Shown here one piece after another: positions 56,522-64,000 of a stretch of DNA of 64,000 bases. Position numbers and translations under genes: made by a program. Position 1 is the stretch's first letter. Each line of letters opens with the position of its first letter. Below the pieces are notes generated by a model. It worked only from the letters and a program-made list of their open reading frames with translations, was not told the origin of the DNA and ran no database searches. The stretch covers positions 162,685 to 226,684 of the forward strand of contig CAIPYE010000004.1 in the NCBI GenBank assembly GCA_903869265.1, in the 5' to 3' direction. Source of the DNA: an uncultured delta proteobacterium (GTDB lineage Bacteria; Desulfobacterota; Desulfobulbia; Desulfobulbales; Desulfurivibrionaceae).

Positions 56522-56734
56522 ATGTCCCCTCAGTCCGGCAACCAGCTGCATGGCATCACCCTGGAGATGATTCTTGACCAGCTGGTTGCCCGGTATGGAT
56601 GGGAGGCGCTGGGTCGGAAAATCAAAATCAGGTGTTTTATTGCCGAGCCCAGCATCAAATCGAGTCTGATGTTCTTACGAAAAACTCCGTGGGCCAGAAA
56701 AGAGGTGGAGGAGTTGTATCTCAGGAGTCGGTGA
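56522..56734 (+). CDS. VF530 family DNA-binding protein (DUF2132)
   Basis: 70 residues. [31 protein letters not shown] and [21 protein letters not shown] match the VF530 family, a small helical fold whose members bind DNA or protein. The start at 56522 ([11 protein letters not shown]) was chosen because the upstream part of the frame (to 56432) overlaps the previous gene. A terminator follows. Confidence 0.87.
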   Translation: MSPQSGNQLHGITLEMILDQLVARYGWEALGRKIKIRCFIAEPSIKSSLMFLRKTPWARKEVEELYLRSR

Positions 56735-56773
56735 AAATTTTTGGTCCCTGTTGATCCCAGGGGCGGTTTTACA

Positions 56774-56806
56774 GGCGGTCGCGGCGTAAAGCCCGGCCGC
56801 CTTTTT
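56774..56806 (+). terminator. Terminator after the VF530 gene, target of the group II intron
   Basis: GGCGGTCG and CGGCCGCC arms, a short loop and TTTTT. The group II intron begins two bases after the T run, the classic insertion place of class C introns. Confidence 0.75.
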
Positions 56807-56807
56807 G

Positions 56808-57486
56808 GTGCGCCAGGCATGGCGCGTAGCGCCGTGACTGGCGCTGTTCGGCTCGTTGTGGTGACGAGTCGATGACTTGGAGGTGCAAGTCCTCTACACA
56901 CCCGGCAAGGGGAAGTGTTAGCTGAACGGCAAGGGTGTCCGTTGCGAGGCGGAATCTGAAGGAAGCCGCAGGCAGGTAAGCGAGCAGCGCGAGACTCCGA
57001 AGTGCTGGTCTGACGTACAGGAATCGGATACGAGGCAGCGTAGCGGGGTGAGCAGGCCAATAGATGTAAAGCCCGATACTTGCACGGAACGCTACGAAGT
57101 AAATCCGGCAGACATAAGCATGAAGGTCACGCGCATTACCCTGGGAGGTCTGTTGTCCTGCTATGTGCTACTGGCGTCGAGAGAGGCGGCGGGATGGGAC
57201 GACAGAAGTCAGCAGAAGCCATAGTAGTCGGTCTGACCAGACGATGAGGGCCTGAACCTGTTAGAGCGTCCATGATGGATATTCTGTTTGTCTTGGGCAG
57301 ATGCCTCGCAAGAGGGCCTTGAAACCCTTAGGTAGCGGACGGAATCCGTGAGGTCGGGTTGGGTGCTTATAGGACATCAGGGATGGAAGTCAACATTGGA
57401 ACATGCTGACAGGAACCGCCGGATACGTGATTCGTATGTCCGGTGGTGTGGGAGGACGGCGGGGGTAACCCCGCCTCCTACCCGAT
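56808..57486 (+). mobile_element. ORF-less group II intron (class C type)
   Basis: 679 bases from GTGCGCCAGGCATGGCGCGT, through the conserved domain I parts (GACTTGGAGGTGCAAGTCCT, ACACACCCGGCAAGGGG), the stretch TCACGCGCATTACCCTGGGA and AGTCAGCAGAAGCCATAGTA, the domain V hairpin around CCGGATACGTGATTCGTATG and a domain VI stem (GGCGGGGGTAACCCCGCC) to the 3' end CTACCCGAT. No reverse transcriptase/maturase frame exists in domain IV. It could splice only with help in trans, or is dead. It lies after a terminator and upstream of the convergent radical SAM gene. Confidence 0.9.
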
Positions 57487-57501
57487 GGTGTAGTATTGTG
57501 A

Positions 57502-58509
57502 CTATTCTGGCCGAATTTCCTGCTTGAGCAGGCAGCAGGAAATTCGGTGGCGCGGGCTGCCGTCCGGCCTGTATTCGATGTTGCCGGGTTGCAGGAGTTT
57601 GTTCATCACGCAGCCCTCGGGGATGTTCAGCGAGAAAAGCTTTTTTTCGCTGATCCCGCTGTTTTCAATAAGGCAGTTGTCTTCAATGCGGAAGGTGTGC
57701 AGGGGAAAATCCTCGCACAGCGGGCAGAGATAGACCCGGCCATTGGGGAAGATGAAATAGTTCTCCGCCACATTGCCTGCGCAGTCAAACTTCTCCCCCG
57801 GTTCCAGAAAAACTTTGGGGTAGATGACATGGATTCCACGCCGGGCCGCATCCTTGGCCACATCCGGAATCACGGCCAGCCACTCCTCGGGGCTGACCTG
57901 TAGCCTCGTTTCCTGTTCGCTTGCCGATTTGCCGCGCAGGCCGATGACCTGAATAAAAAACCGCTTGCAGCCCAACCGTTCCAGCAGCTCGGGCATGGCC
58001 TGAAGATGGGCGATATTCAGGCGGCTCACCGTGTAGATCACGCTCACCTCAAAGCCCAGCCCAATGGCCTTTTGCAGATTGGCGGTGCAGGTATCGAAAA
58101 CCCCAACTCCCCGCAGCGCATCGTTGACCGCCGGGTTCGGTCCGTCCAGGCTAAAGCTGAGCACTGCCTCGTGGGGCTTGAGTCGGTTGAGCAGGTCGTG
58201 GTGCAGGTAGCCGTTTGAGTCCACGGTGATGGTTTTGTAGCCCAAAGTCCGGGCATACCGGATGCCGTGGATCAGATCCGGGTGCAGGGTCGGCTCGCCG
58301 CCCAAGAAGATGACGTTGCTTTCCTTGTGGGGGTCATAAAAAAGGGTGAGCCATTGCTCCATGGTCTCGCGGCTAACGGTGGCGGTGCCGTGCTGAGCCG
58401 GGTTGATGTAGCAATGTTTGCAGGAGAGATTGCAGGCGGTCAGGATGTGGAAGAAGATATTGCGTTCGTGCGGCTTGAAGTGCAGGGTCTTGGCGACAGG
58501 CTGGTTCAT
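57502..58509 (-). CDS. Radical SAM protein with SPASM-like C terminus
   Basis: 335 residues. The 4Fe-4S motif CNLSCKHCY (C26, C30, C33), LGGEPTLHPDL, and a C-terminal Cys set (CAGN, CPLCEDF, CVMNKL, CC) as in SPASM/twitch domains that hold extra clusters. It resembles SPASM-type maturases of peptides or enzymes, but no small precursor gene is visible next to it. It starts 14 bases after the deaminase gene. Confidence 0.87.
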   Translation of the reverse strand: MNQPVAKTLHFKPHERNIFFHILTACNLSCKHCYINPAQHGTATVSRETMEQWLTLFYDPHKESNVIFLGGEPTLHPDLIHGIRYARTLGYKTITVDSNGYLHHDLLNRLKPHEAVLSFSLDGPNPAVNDALRGVGVFDTCTANLQKAIGLGFEVSVIYTVSRLNIAHLQAMPELLERLGCKRFFIQVIGLRGKSASEQETRLQVSPEEWLAVIPDVAKDAARRGIHVIYPKVFLEPGEKFDCAGNVAENYFIFPNGRVYLCPLCEDFPLHTFRIEDNCLIENSGISEKKLFSLNIPEGCVMNKLLQPGNIEYRPDGSPRHRISCCLLKQEIRPE

Positions 58510-58522
58510 GGCGCGGGGCTGT

Positions 58523-59032
58523 TCAGGGCTGGGCCAGAGTGTATTCTGCCAGCAGGCTGCCCTGCCAGTAGTTGTTCTCTTGGCTGGTGAAGAAGGTCTT
58601 GAAAAGGGTCAGACTTTCCTGGCGCAGGACGTGGGGCAGGATGCGCACCTCCGGTTCCATGGCCTGGTAGAGAGGAGTGAGATGTGCGAGTTGCAAGCCG
58701 GTGCCGCCGCCCATGGCGTCTTCGTAGGCATAGACAAAGGTCCGGATGCCGTTGAGCAGCATGGTGGAGTAGCACATGAGGCAGGGCTCCATGGTGGAGT
58801 AGACCGTGAGGGTCTGCCGATCGATATCCGGCCTGCGACCAAGCAAATCCCTCAGGGCGACAATCTCGGCATGGTCCAGCTCGTTGGCGGTCTCGTTCTG
58901 GCTGTTTTCGCGCCGGCCTATGGCCACCGGTTCGTCTCCGGCGATAATGACGGCGCCCACCGGAAACTCGTTGTTGGACAGGGCCTGTTGCGCCTGTTGC
59001 AGGGCAAGGCGCATGAATGTCTCGTGATTCAT
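58523..59032 (-). CDS. Nucleoside deaminase (CDA/TadA fold)
   Basis: 169 residues. Zinc site H54-A-E56 (LDHAEIVAL) and PCLMC (C84, C87). The length and C-terminal part fit nucleoside deaminases of the guanine/cytosine deaminase group or a TadA-like protein; the substrate cannot be read from the sequence. It precedes the radical SAM gene on the same strand, a possible modification pair. Confidence 0.88.
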   Translation of the reverse strand: MNHETFMRLALQQAQQALSNNEFPVGAVIIAGDEPVAIGRRENSQNETANELDHAEIVALRDLLGRRPDIDRQTLTVYSTMEPCLMCYSTMLLNGIRTFVYAYEDAMGGGTGLQLAHLTPLYQAMEPEVRILPHVLRQESLTLFKTFFTSQENNYWQGSLLAEYTLAQP

Positions 59033-59201
59033 GAAAAACCTTTAAGTAAGGGGTGATTTTGTATTACCAGTCTGCCTGGAAGCCGTCAAGGTGGAAAGCG
59101 AACGGAAATCCGCGATGGGGAGTTAGCAGGGAGTGCTTGAAAAACGCGGAAAAATAGGGTAGTGAGTACGGCGCAGATCAAAAAAGACCGAGGAGAAATC
59201 G

Positions 59202-59504
59202 ATGAACGCGGAAGATATGCAATGCATTCCCTATGAGGTGGCCAAGAAGTTGGTCGGCGCGGTGATGGAAGAAGAACACCTCCACGAGGCCAACCGGCGG
59301 GTGTTGACCGTATATGGCACAAACGACCAGGAGATTTGCTGGTTCGACGCCGAGGATATCTCCGCCGAGATGGCGGCCAGCGAGGGCGGAATTCCCAAAA
59401 ATGAAGACGACATGAAGGCCAAGGCCGTGGAGCTGATCCTGCACCAGATCCCGAAATGGGCGGTGGAGGATTTGCTGCGAAAGATGGGGCTGGAAAAGAA
59501 GTAA
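59202..59504 (+). CDS. Hypothetical protein, 100 residues
   Basis: Behind GAGGAG, so the start is well supported. The composition is acidic and soluble (ISAEMAASEGGIPKNEDDMK), with a C-terminal helix AVEDLLRKMGLEKK. I know no family. It is isolated between the divergent deaminase gene and a perfect inverted repeat. Confidence 0.6.
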   Translation: MNAEDMQCIPYEVAKKLVGAVMEEEHLHEANRRVLTVYGTNDQEICWFDAEDISAEMAASEGGIPKNEDDMKAKAVELILHQIPKWAVEDLLRKMGLEKK

Positions 59505-59536
59505 GAGATAAAAGGTAATGGATTCGCAAAAAAAAG

Positions 59537-59616
59537 AGTGCTTCGACAGGCTCAGCACGAACGGAGCATCAATACGTTAAGACAATATCCGTTCGTGCTG
59601 AGCCTGTCGAAGCACT
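59537..59616. repeat. Perfect 29-bp inverted repeat
   Basis: Two 29-base arms (59537-59565 and 59588-59616), identical as inverted copies, with a 22-base loop. The arm core is CTTCGACAGGCTCAGCACGA. Similar TTCGACA(A/G)GCTCAG repeats are scattered in many bacterial genomes. It could serve as a bidirectional terminator between the two convergent genes. Confidence 0.85.
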
Positions 59617-59696
59617 GTCTGGGACAAATTCCGACTTTTCACGATTCCATCGCAGTTGCAAGGCAAGGAGAGAAGATCTGCTCTTTTGTCCGTCTT

Positions 59697-60512
59697 TCAC
59701 TCCACCCCAGACGGCATGGGCGGGATGCTTTCGCCGCCCAGCACATAGCCGCCGTCCATCCGCAACACTGCCCCGGTCATGTAGGTGGCGTCTTGTAAGA
59801 GAAAGAAAACCGCCGCAATGATTTCCTCGATCTTGCCGGTCCGTTTCAGTAGGATATGCTCACGGATGGCGGTCTGCTGCTCCGCGCTGAGCAGGTCCCA
59901 TCCTCGGGTCTGTTCGGCGTGTCTGGTTTCAAAAAACCCCAGCATCAATTCATTGGCCCGTACAGTGGGAGCGCCCTCCCTGGCCCAGGTCTCAGTAAAG
60001 GAGGAGACGGCGCGATTGGCCGCACTGTAGCCATCGTTGAAGATCAGGCCCGCCGGGCCGGAGCGCCCGACAATCCCGGCAATGGAAGAGAGGGTGATTA
60101 TCGCGGCTTCGGGGTTTTCTCGCAACAGGGGCAGGGCGGAACGCATGACCCACCACTTGGCCCGCAGGGTGGTGGCCATCTCCAGCTCCCATTGTTCCGG
60201 GGTGTAGTGGCCATGCACAACCGGCATGCCGCCGCGTTCGATGTTGTTGATCAGGATGTGGAGAGCGCCGTAACGCGCCCGGATGGTGGAGAGCAGTTCC
60301 TCGATTGCCGCCGGTTCGCGCAGATCGATCTTGATTGCCAGATGATCATCGCCAATGGCGGCAAGCTCTTCCTGCATGCGGGCGGCTTCTTTTGGCCAGT
60401 CATGGTGGGTGAGCACCACCGTGGCCCCGGCCTTGGCCAGAGCGAAGCCGATCCCTTTGCCGATCCCCTTCGCCCCTCCAAGAACCAGGGCTATTTTCCC
60501 TTGAAGTTTCAT
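59697..60512 (-). CDS. Short-chain dehydrogenase-like protein, atypical active site
   Basis: 271 residues from the ATG at 60512. Nucleotide motif GGAKGIGKGIG near 12-22 and the late SDR block MTGAVLRMDGGYVLGGE are normal. The catalytic stretch reads DGYSAANRAVSSF: the Tyr has Asn where the usual Lys of YxxxK belongs, and an Arg follows. It may use that Arg or be a non-enzymatic NAD(P)-binding protein. Start behind a poor ribosome site. Confidence 0.82.
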   Translation of the reverse strand: MKLQGKIALVLGGAKGIGKGIGFALAKAGATVVLTHHDWPKEAARMQEELAAIGDDHLAIKIDLREPAAIEELLSTIRARYGALHILINNIERGGMPVVHGHYTPEQWELEMATTLRAKWWVMRSALPLLRENPEAAIITLSSIAGIVGRSGPAGLIFNDGYSAANRAVSSFTETWAREGAPTVRANELMLGFFETRHAEQTRGWDLLSAEQQTAIREHILLKRTGKIEEIIAAVFFLLQDATYMTGAVLRMDGGYVLGGESIPPMPSGVE

Positions 60513-60545
60513 CCGCTGTCCAAGCCTCAAGCTGCCGTCAGGGGG

Positions 60546-62156
60546 TTATCTCTTTTTGCCGGAGCTGTTTTTCTTGGGTGACGAATCCGACGATTTTTTT
60601 GTCTTTTCTTTGCTGGCTGGAGACGCAGGCTTCTTTTCCTTGCTCGATGAGGAAGAACCCTGCTTTTCGGATATTTTCGCCAATTTCCCCTTTTTGGTGC
60701 CGCGGGATTTATTTTTTCTGCTGGCCTTGGTGTCGGACGGCTCTGTGCGTATGGAGAACAAGGGGATGCGGGCCCCGGCCCGGTCTAAATGCAGGGGCTC
60801 GTCACTCAGTTTGTAGGCCGTGGTCTGGTAAGGGATTCTCAGGTGTTGCCCCAGGGAAAGCCGCTCCTGTTCGAGATTATTGGCCTTCAGCAGGGTGGTT
60901 TTGCTCAGTTTGTATTTTCGGCTGATGGTGGTCAGGGTTTCTCCGCGCCGCACTTCATGAGTGTTGAACTCGGTCACCTTGACCGCGCGGACCTTGGGGA
61001 GGTTTTTGATTACCAGAGCCTTCTTGCCCGGCGGCACCCGTAACGGATAATCCCCTTCCGACGGCGGGGTGATGGCCCTGGACAGTTGCCGATTGAGTAC
61101 GAGGATATCCTCGTCGGGAAGCCCGCAGGCCAGAGCCACAGCCTTGAGCGGGGTTCCGCAGGGTACACGGACAGTCTCGTAATCCAGCGGCTCGTCGTAA
61201 TCGATGTCGTCAAAGCCGTATTTCTTTGGGTCTTTGGCAATCATGATTGCGGCGATGAGCTGCGGAACATAGAGCTTCGTTTCCGAGTGGATATACTGGC
61301 TTTGGGCAATCTCCCAGAAATCGTCGGTGTCGGACTGCTTCATGGCCTTTCGGATTTTTCCTTCTCCGGCATTGTAGGCGGCCACAGCCAGATGCCACGA
61401 GTCAAAATCCTTATACAGTTTTGAAAGATAGGCTGCTGCTGCCTTGGTCGATTTTACCGGATCGCACCGGTCGTCAACATAGCGGTTGACCGTCAGGCCG
61501 TAGTTCTGACCGGTGGCCCGCATGAACTGCCAGGTACCCACCGCGCTGGCCCTGGAAGAGACCGTGGTGTTGAAGCCGCTTTCGATCATGGGCAGATAGG
61601 CGAGATCCAGAGGAAGTCCCGCTTTGGTAAACTCTTCCTTGATCATGGGCAGATACCGGGCCGAGCGGGCGAGCCAGCGGGCAAAGGTCTTGTGTTTGCG
61701 GTTCTGGAAAAGGTCCAGATAATATTCCACCTGGTCATTCATTTTGAGCGGAAAATCGTAGGGCTCGACCTCTTCTTCCGTAGTCAGCAAGGGAAGCACA
61801 TCCCAGGCGCTGAGTTGCGCCAGTTCACGTATTTCCGGGCTTACCGCCAGTTTGAGCGCTTGGGGGTCGGTCTCTTCCGGGGCAGGTGTTTCTTCTTGCT
61901 GCGGGGAATTTTCCTGCCTTAAGGCCGTGGGGGGGGCTTTCTGCTTCGGCGTCCTGGCTATGGGGTCCGGGGCGACCATGGCGACGCCTTGGTTTTCCAG
62001 TGGGACGCAGGCGGTGAAGCCGCCCATAACCAGAGCGGCCATCGCCAGGACGAGAAGAAGCCTGGGAAGGGGAAGAAGGAGAAACCTGAAAACCTTTGGA
62101 TGAGTATGCAAGCCGTGTTTCCCTGCTGCGGTGCGCCGTCGTTTAAAAATTGTCAT
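60546..62156 (-). CDS. mltD: Membrane-bound lytic transglycosylase D-like lipoprotein
   Basis: 536 residues from the ATG at 62156. A long N terminus with a membrane segment and a lipobox-like FTAC (C50), an SLT domain with catalytic E192 (MIESGFNTTVSSRASAVGTWQFM), one LysM motif at about 399-442 (HEVRRGETLTTI...LSLGQHLRIP) and a Lys/Ser-rich low-complexity tail (about 470-536). It cuts peptidoglycan glycan strands. E. coli MltD has two LysM; here one plus the basic tail, which may bind the wall or nucleic acid. Confidence 0.9.
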   Translation of the reverse strand: MTIFKRRRTAAGKHGLHTHPKVFRFLLLPLPRLLLVLAMAALVMGGFTACVPLENQGVAMVAPDPIARTPKQKAPPTALRQENSPQQEETPAPEETDPQALKLAVSPEIRELAQLSAWDVLPLLTTEEEVEPYDFPLKMNDQVEYYLDLFQNRKHKTFARWLARSARYLPMIKEEFTKAGLPLDLAYLPMIESGFNTTVSSRASAVGTWQFMRATGQNYGLTVNRYVDDRCDPVKSTKAAAAYLSKLYKDFDSWHLAVAAYNAGEGKIRKAMKQSDTDDFWEIAQSQYIHSETKLYVPQLIAAIMIAKDPKKYGFDDIDYDEPLDYETVRVPCGTPLKAVALACGLPDEDILVLNRQLSRAITPPSEGDYPLRVPPGKKALVIKNLPKVRAVKVTEFNTHEVRRGETLTTISRKYKLSKTTLLKANNLEQERLSLGQHLRIPYQTTAYKLSDEPLHLDRAGARIPLFSIRTEPSDTKASRKNKSRGTKKGKLAKISEKQGSSSSSKEKKPASPASKEKTKKSSDSSPKKNSSGKKR

Positions 62157-63319
62157 CGTTGACACAGCTATCTTGCATGCCGTGACCGGCAGAAGGAGCC
62201 GGAAGGAATGTGGCAGCGTCAACGGCGATGGTTATTTTGTAACGGCTCCTAAATTTTCTGACGCCAACCTGATCGGTACGCCTGGGGAGATCATCGAATG
62301 GTTTTTACAGACTTGGTTCACTTGCCGGATTTTTCCAGCGGAAAACGATCACGATACACCCAAATAATGCTCAGCCACTTTTACAGGACAACCCATCTTC
62401 CTGCAATGAAAAAACACGGCATTGTCCGATGTTTCGCGAGTTTTCGTTAATGATTTAGGGTTGTTATGATGTTTTCTTCGACGAGATGTCCCGGCAGGCT
62501 GCCGATGAGGCTTTTCGATTCCGGCAGGGTTTATCGGTACCACCACAAAAAAACTTGTTTTGCTGTTATTGCTTCCAGTACAACTTGAATATGCTGTTTG
62601 CAGGGGGCGCCAATCCTCGGAGCAAGGGGACAAGACAAGGCCAGAGGATATTATCCCCATGGAAGATTACTTCGAGGATTTTTAACGGGAATTTCTGGGA
62701 GTTGTGCATCCCCCCTGGCCTTTGTCGGGGGGAATTTTTTTTGTCACACCATCGTCGTTGGGCGAAGGCAGGCACGGCATGGCGGCGTATCTGGAAACCA
62801 TTGGGAGCCGTTCTGGAGAGAAAATCCAGGGACAGCCCTTTCATTCTTTCTCCTAATAATAACAACACGGTGGCACCCGAGGCGTGCGAATTTTCTTTGT
62901 TGTTTCAGATTGTTGCAAGGTCTTTGGCGCGATCCTAACGCCGCTGCTTGGCGCTGGGCTGAATGGTATTGGGGGGCCTCTTGCGTAACCGGAGGTTCTT
63001 TGAAAACGCCGTTCGGAAGGCTTTGGTTGTTTAGAGCTTAATTTACCTCTAATATTCTTTTACATACTACTCCTACCTGCCTCGCTGTCGCTCTTGTTGT
63101 AAAATAGCAGCGAAGATAGGAGTTTTTTCTGGCGAGCCAGAATCTCGCGCAGCTGCAAATCCATGGGCGATTAATGTGTTTTTAGGCGGTCACCAAGCCT
63201 TTAGGAGCAAAATGTGCCTTGACTCCATTCCCATTTTATTCATACGTTTAAAAATGATCATTTAAGTAATTTAATGGGTTTTCAAGTGATTAAAGCAGCG
63301 GCATAAAGGAGGCAGGCAG
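62157..63319. other. Long stretch without a recognised gene
   Basis: 1,163 bases. Open frames at 62486-62938 and 62598-63041 lack a ribosome site and protein-like composition. A 12-bp palindrome AAATGATCATTT lies at 63252-63263, before the chemotaxis receptor. No tRNA, CRISPR or known riboswitch was recognised, and no sigma-28 promoter was found by eye. Confidence 0.5.
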
Positions 63320-64000
63320 ATGGCCAGACAACAGATGACAATAGGCAAAAAAATCGGCGCTGGATTCGGAGTGGTGCTGCTCTTGACCGCCGTGATTGTG
63401 GGGGTTTACCAGTTCGCCCTCTCCTCCGCCACCACCACCTTCACGGACCTCCTTGAGGGCGAGATGGCCATTGCCGTGCGGGCCAACTCCGCCCTGAACC
63501 ACCTCAACAAGTGCCGCCGCTTTGAAAAGGACTTTCTTCTCACCGGCAACGAAGGCAAAGTCAAGGAACAGAAAAACAGCTTCGCCGATCTTGGGGACGA
63601 GCTGGACACCATCGAGCCCCTGGCCAAGAAGCATGAAAAAACCAAGCTGCTCGATGATCTCACGAAGCTCAGAGCAGCGGTGGAAACCTACCAGAAAAAC
63701 TTCGAGCTCATCGTCGCGGCTCCGGAATACGAACGGATGAGCATTGAGCCAAAACTCCGTGACGCAGCTAAAATTGCAGAACCGATCCTTGTGGAGATAT
63801 ACAAGAACATTCAGGATGACGCGAACCAGGAATCGGTTGGTGCCAAGGAGCGGGCCAAGTTCCTGGGCTTGCTGGCCCTGGCTCTGGGCGTCATCGCCCT
63901 GGCCAGCGGCGCGGCCATTGCCTTTTTTCTGGGGAGGGGGATATCCACCACCCTCAAGCAGGTCAGCCAAACCTTGAACGAAGGGGCTGAGCAGGTGGCC
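63320..64000 (+). CDS. Methyl-accepting chemotaxis protein, 3' end outside window
   Basis: The frame is open to the window end (227 codons). Behind AAAGGAGG it encodes a first membrane helix (GFGVVLLLTAVIVGVYQFAL, about 15-34), a periplasmic four-helix-bundle sensor of about 140 residues (RANSALNHLNKCRRFEKDFLLTGNE...), a second helix (about 177-200) and the start of a HAMP segment. The methylation and signalling part must lie beyond the window. The FEKDFLLTG element is typical of HBM/4HB-type receptors. Ligand unknown. Confidence 0.87.
   Translation, partial: MARQQMTIGKKIGAGFGVVLLLTAVIVGVYQFALSSATTTFTDLLEGEMAIAVRANSALNHLNKCRRFEKDFLLTGNEGKVKEQKNSFADLGDELDTIEPLAKKHEKTKLLDDLTKLRAAVETYQKNFELIVAAPEYERMSIEPKLRDAAKIAEPILVEIYKNIQDDANQESVGAKERAKFLGLLALALGVIALASGAAIAFFLGRGISTTLKQVSQTLNEGAEQVA

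Noticed and set aside
62486..62938. 150-residue open frame
   Set aside because: No ribosome site, unusual composition, no family resemblance.

Overview
The window looks like a chromosomal segment of a motile, anaerobic Desulfobacterota (deltaproteobacterial) bacterium. The signs are a complete flagellar export block, a type III glutamine synthetase with an amt-glnB-glnD operon under a sigma-54 promoter, a plant/yeast-like HisHF fusion, many PAS/response-regulator proteins, and a six-heme cytochrome very like the nanowire cytochrome OmcS of Geobacter. No rRNA, tRNA or CRISPR array was seen.

Layout. 1-3715: sensor kinase (5' cut by the window edge), CheY-like regulator and a REC-PAS-kinase-REC hybrid, closed by a strong terminator. 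3770-10540: nitrogen block on the minus strand (amt, glnB, glnD, glnN) with a near-perfect -24/-12 promoter. 10687-23199: minus-strand flagellar/chemotaxis block (FliL-like protein, cheY, fliA, flhG, flhF, flhA, flhB, fliR, fliQ, fliP, fliO, fliN, fliM, fliL), also led by a -24/-12 promoter. 23468-27140: DUF362 protein, fabL, maf, EAL-HDOD protein. 27130-33875: minus-strand housekeeping genes (glyS, folE2, a response regulator, galT, dksA, moaC, dnaJ, rpoZ). 34087-36730: four small envelope proteins, two of them FlgO-like, behind a -24/-12 promoter. 36710-40143: AMP nucleosidase-like protein, purA, tatB, tatC.

40153-56101 is the most unusual part. It is an array of accessory segments, each ending in a copy of the last 348 bases of hisF, all on the same strand as the intact hisHF at 54509-56101. 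The copies (40153-40501, 45381-45731, 53345-53692, plus a scrap near 47218) all begin at the same 10-bp palindrome inside hisF. Each is followed by a related 'left-end' sequence, and each is more diverged the further it lies from the working gene. This is what repeated integration at hisF, each time replacing the 3' end of the gene, would leave behind. No recombinase gene is visible. Cargo: a PAS histidine kinase plus the OmcS homologue (with a GEMM-I-type cyclic dinucleotide riboswitch and a -24/-12 promoter); two NosL-like proteins, a DUF3034-type barrel, a beta-propeller cytochrome, a LolD/FtsX-type ABC transporter with a TPR lipoprotein and a two-CW HTH protein; and one small Cys-rich protein. 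The cargo therefore leans to envelope electron transfer and metal handling.

56341-64000: small basic protein, VF530 family protein, a group II intron without its reverse transcriptase placed just after a terminator, a radical SAM protein, a nucleoside deaminase, a small hypothetical protein, a perfect 29-bp inverted repeat, an SDR protein, a MltD-like lytic transglycosylase, a gene-poor 1.1 kb stretch, and the 5' part of a chemotaxis receptor cut by the window end.
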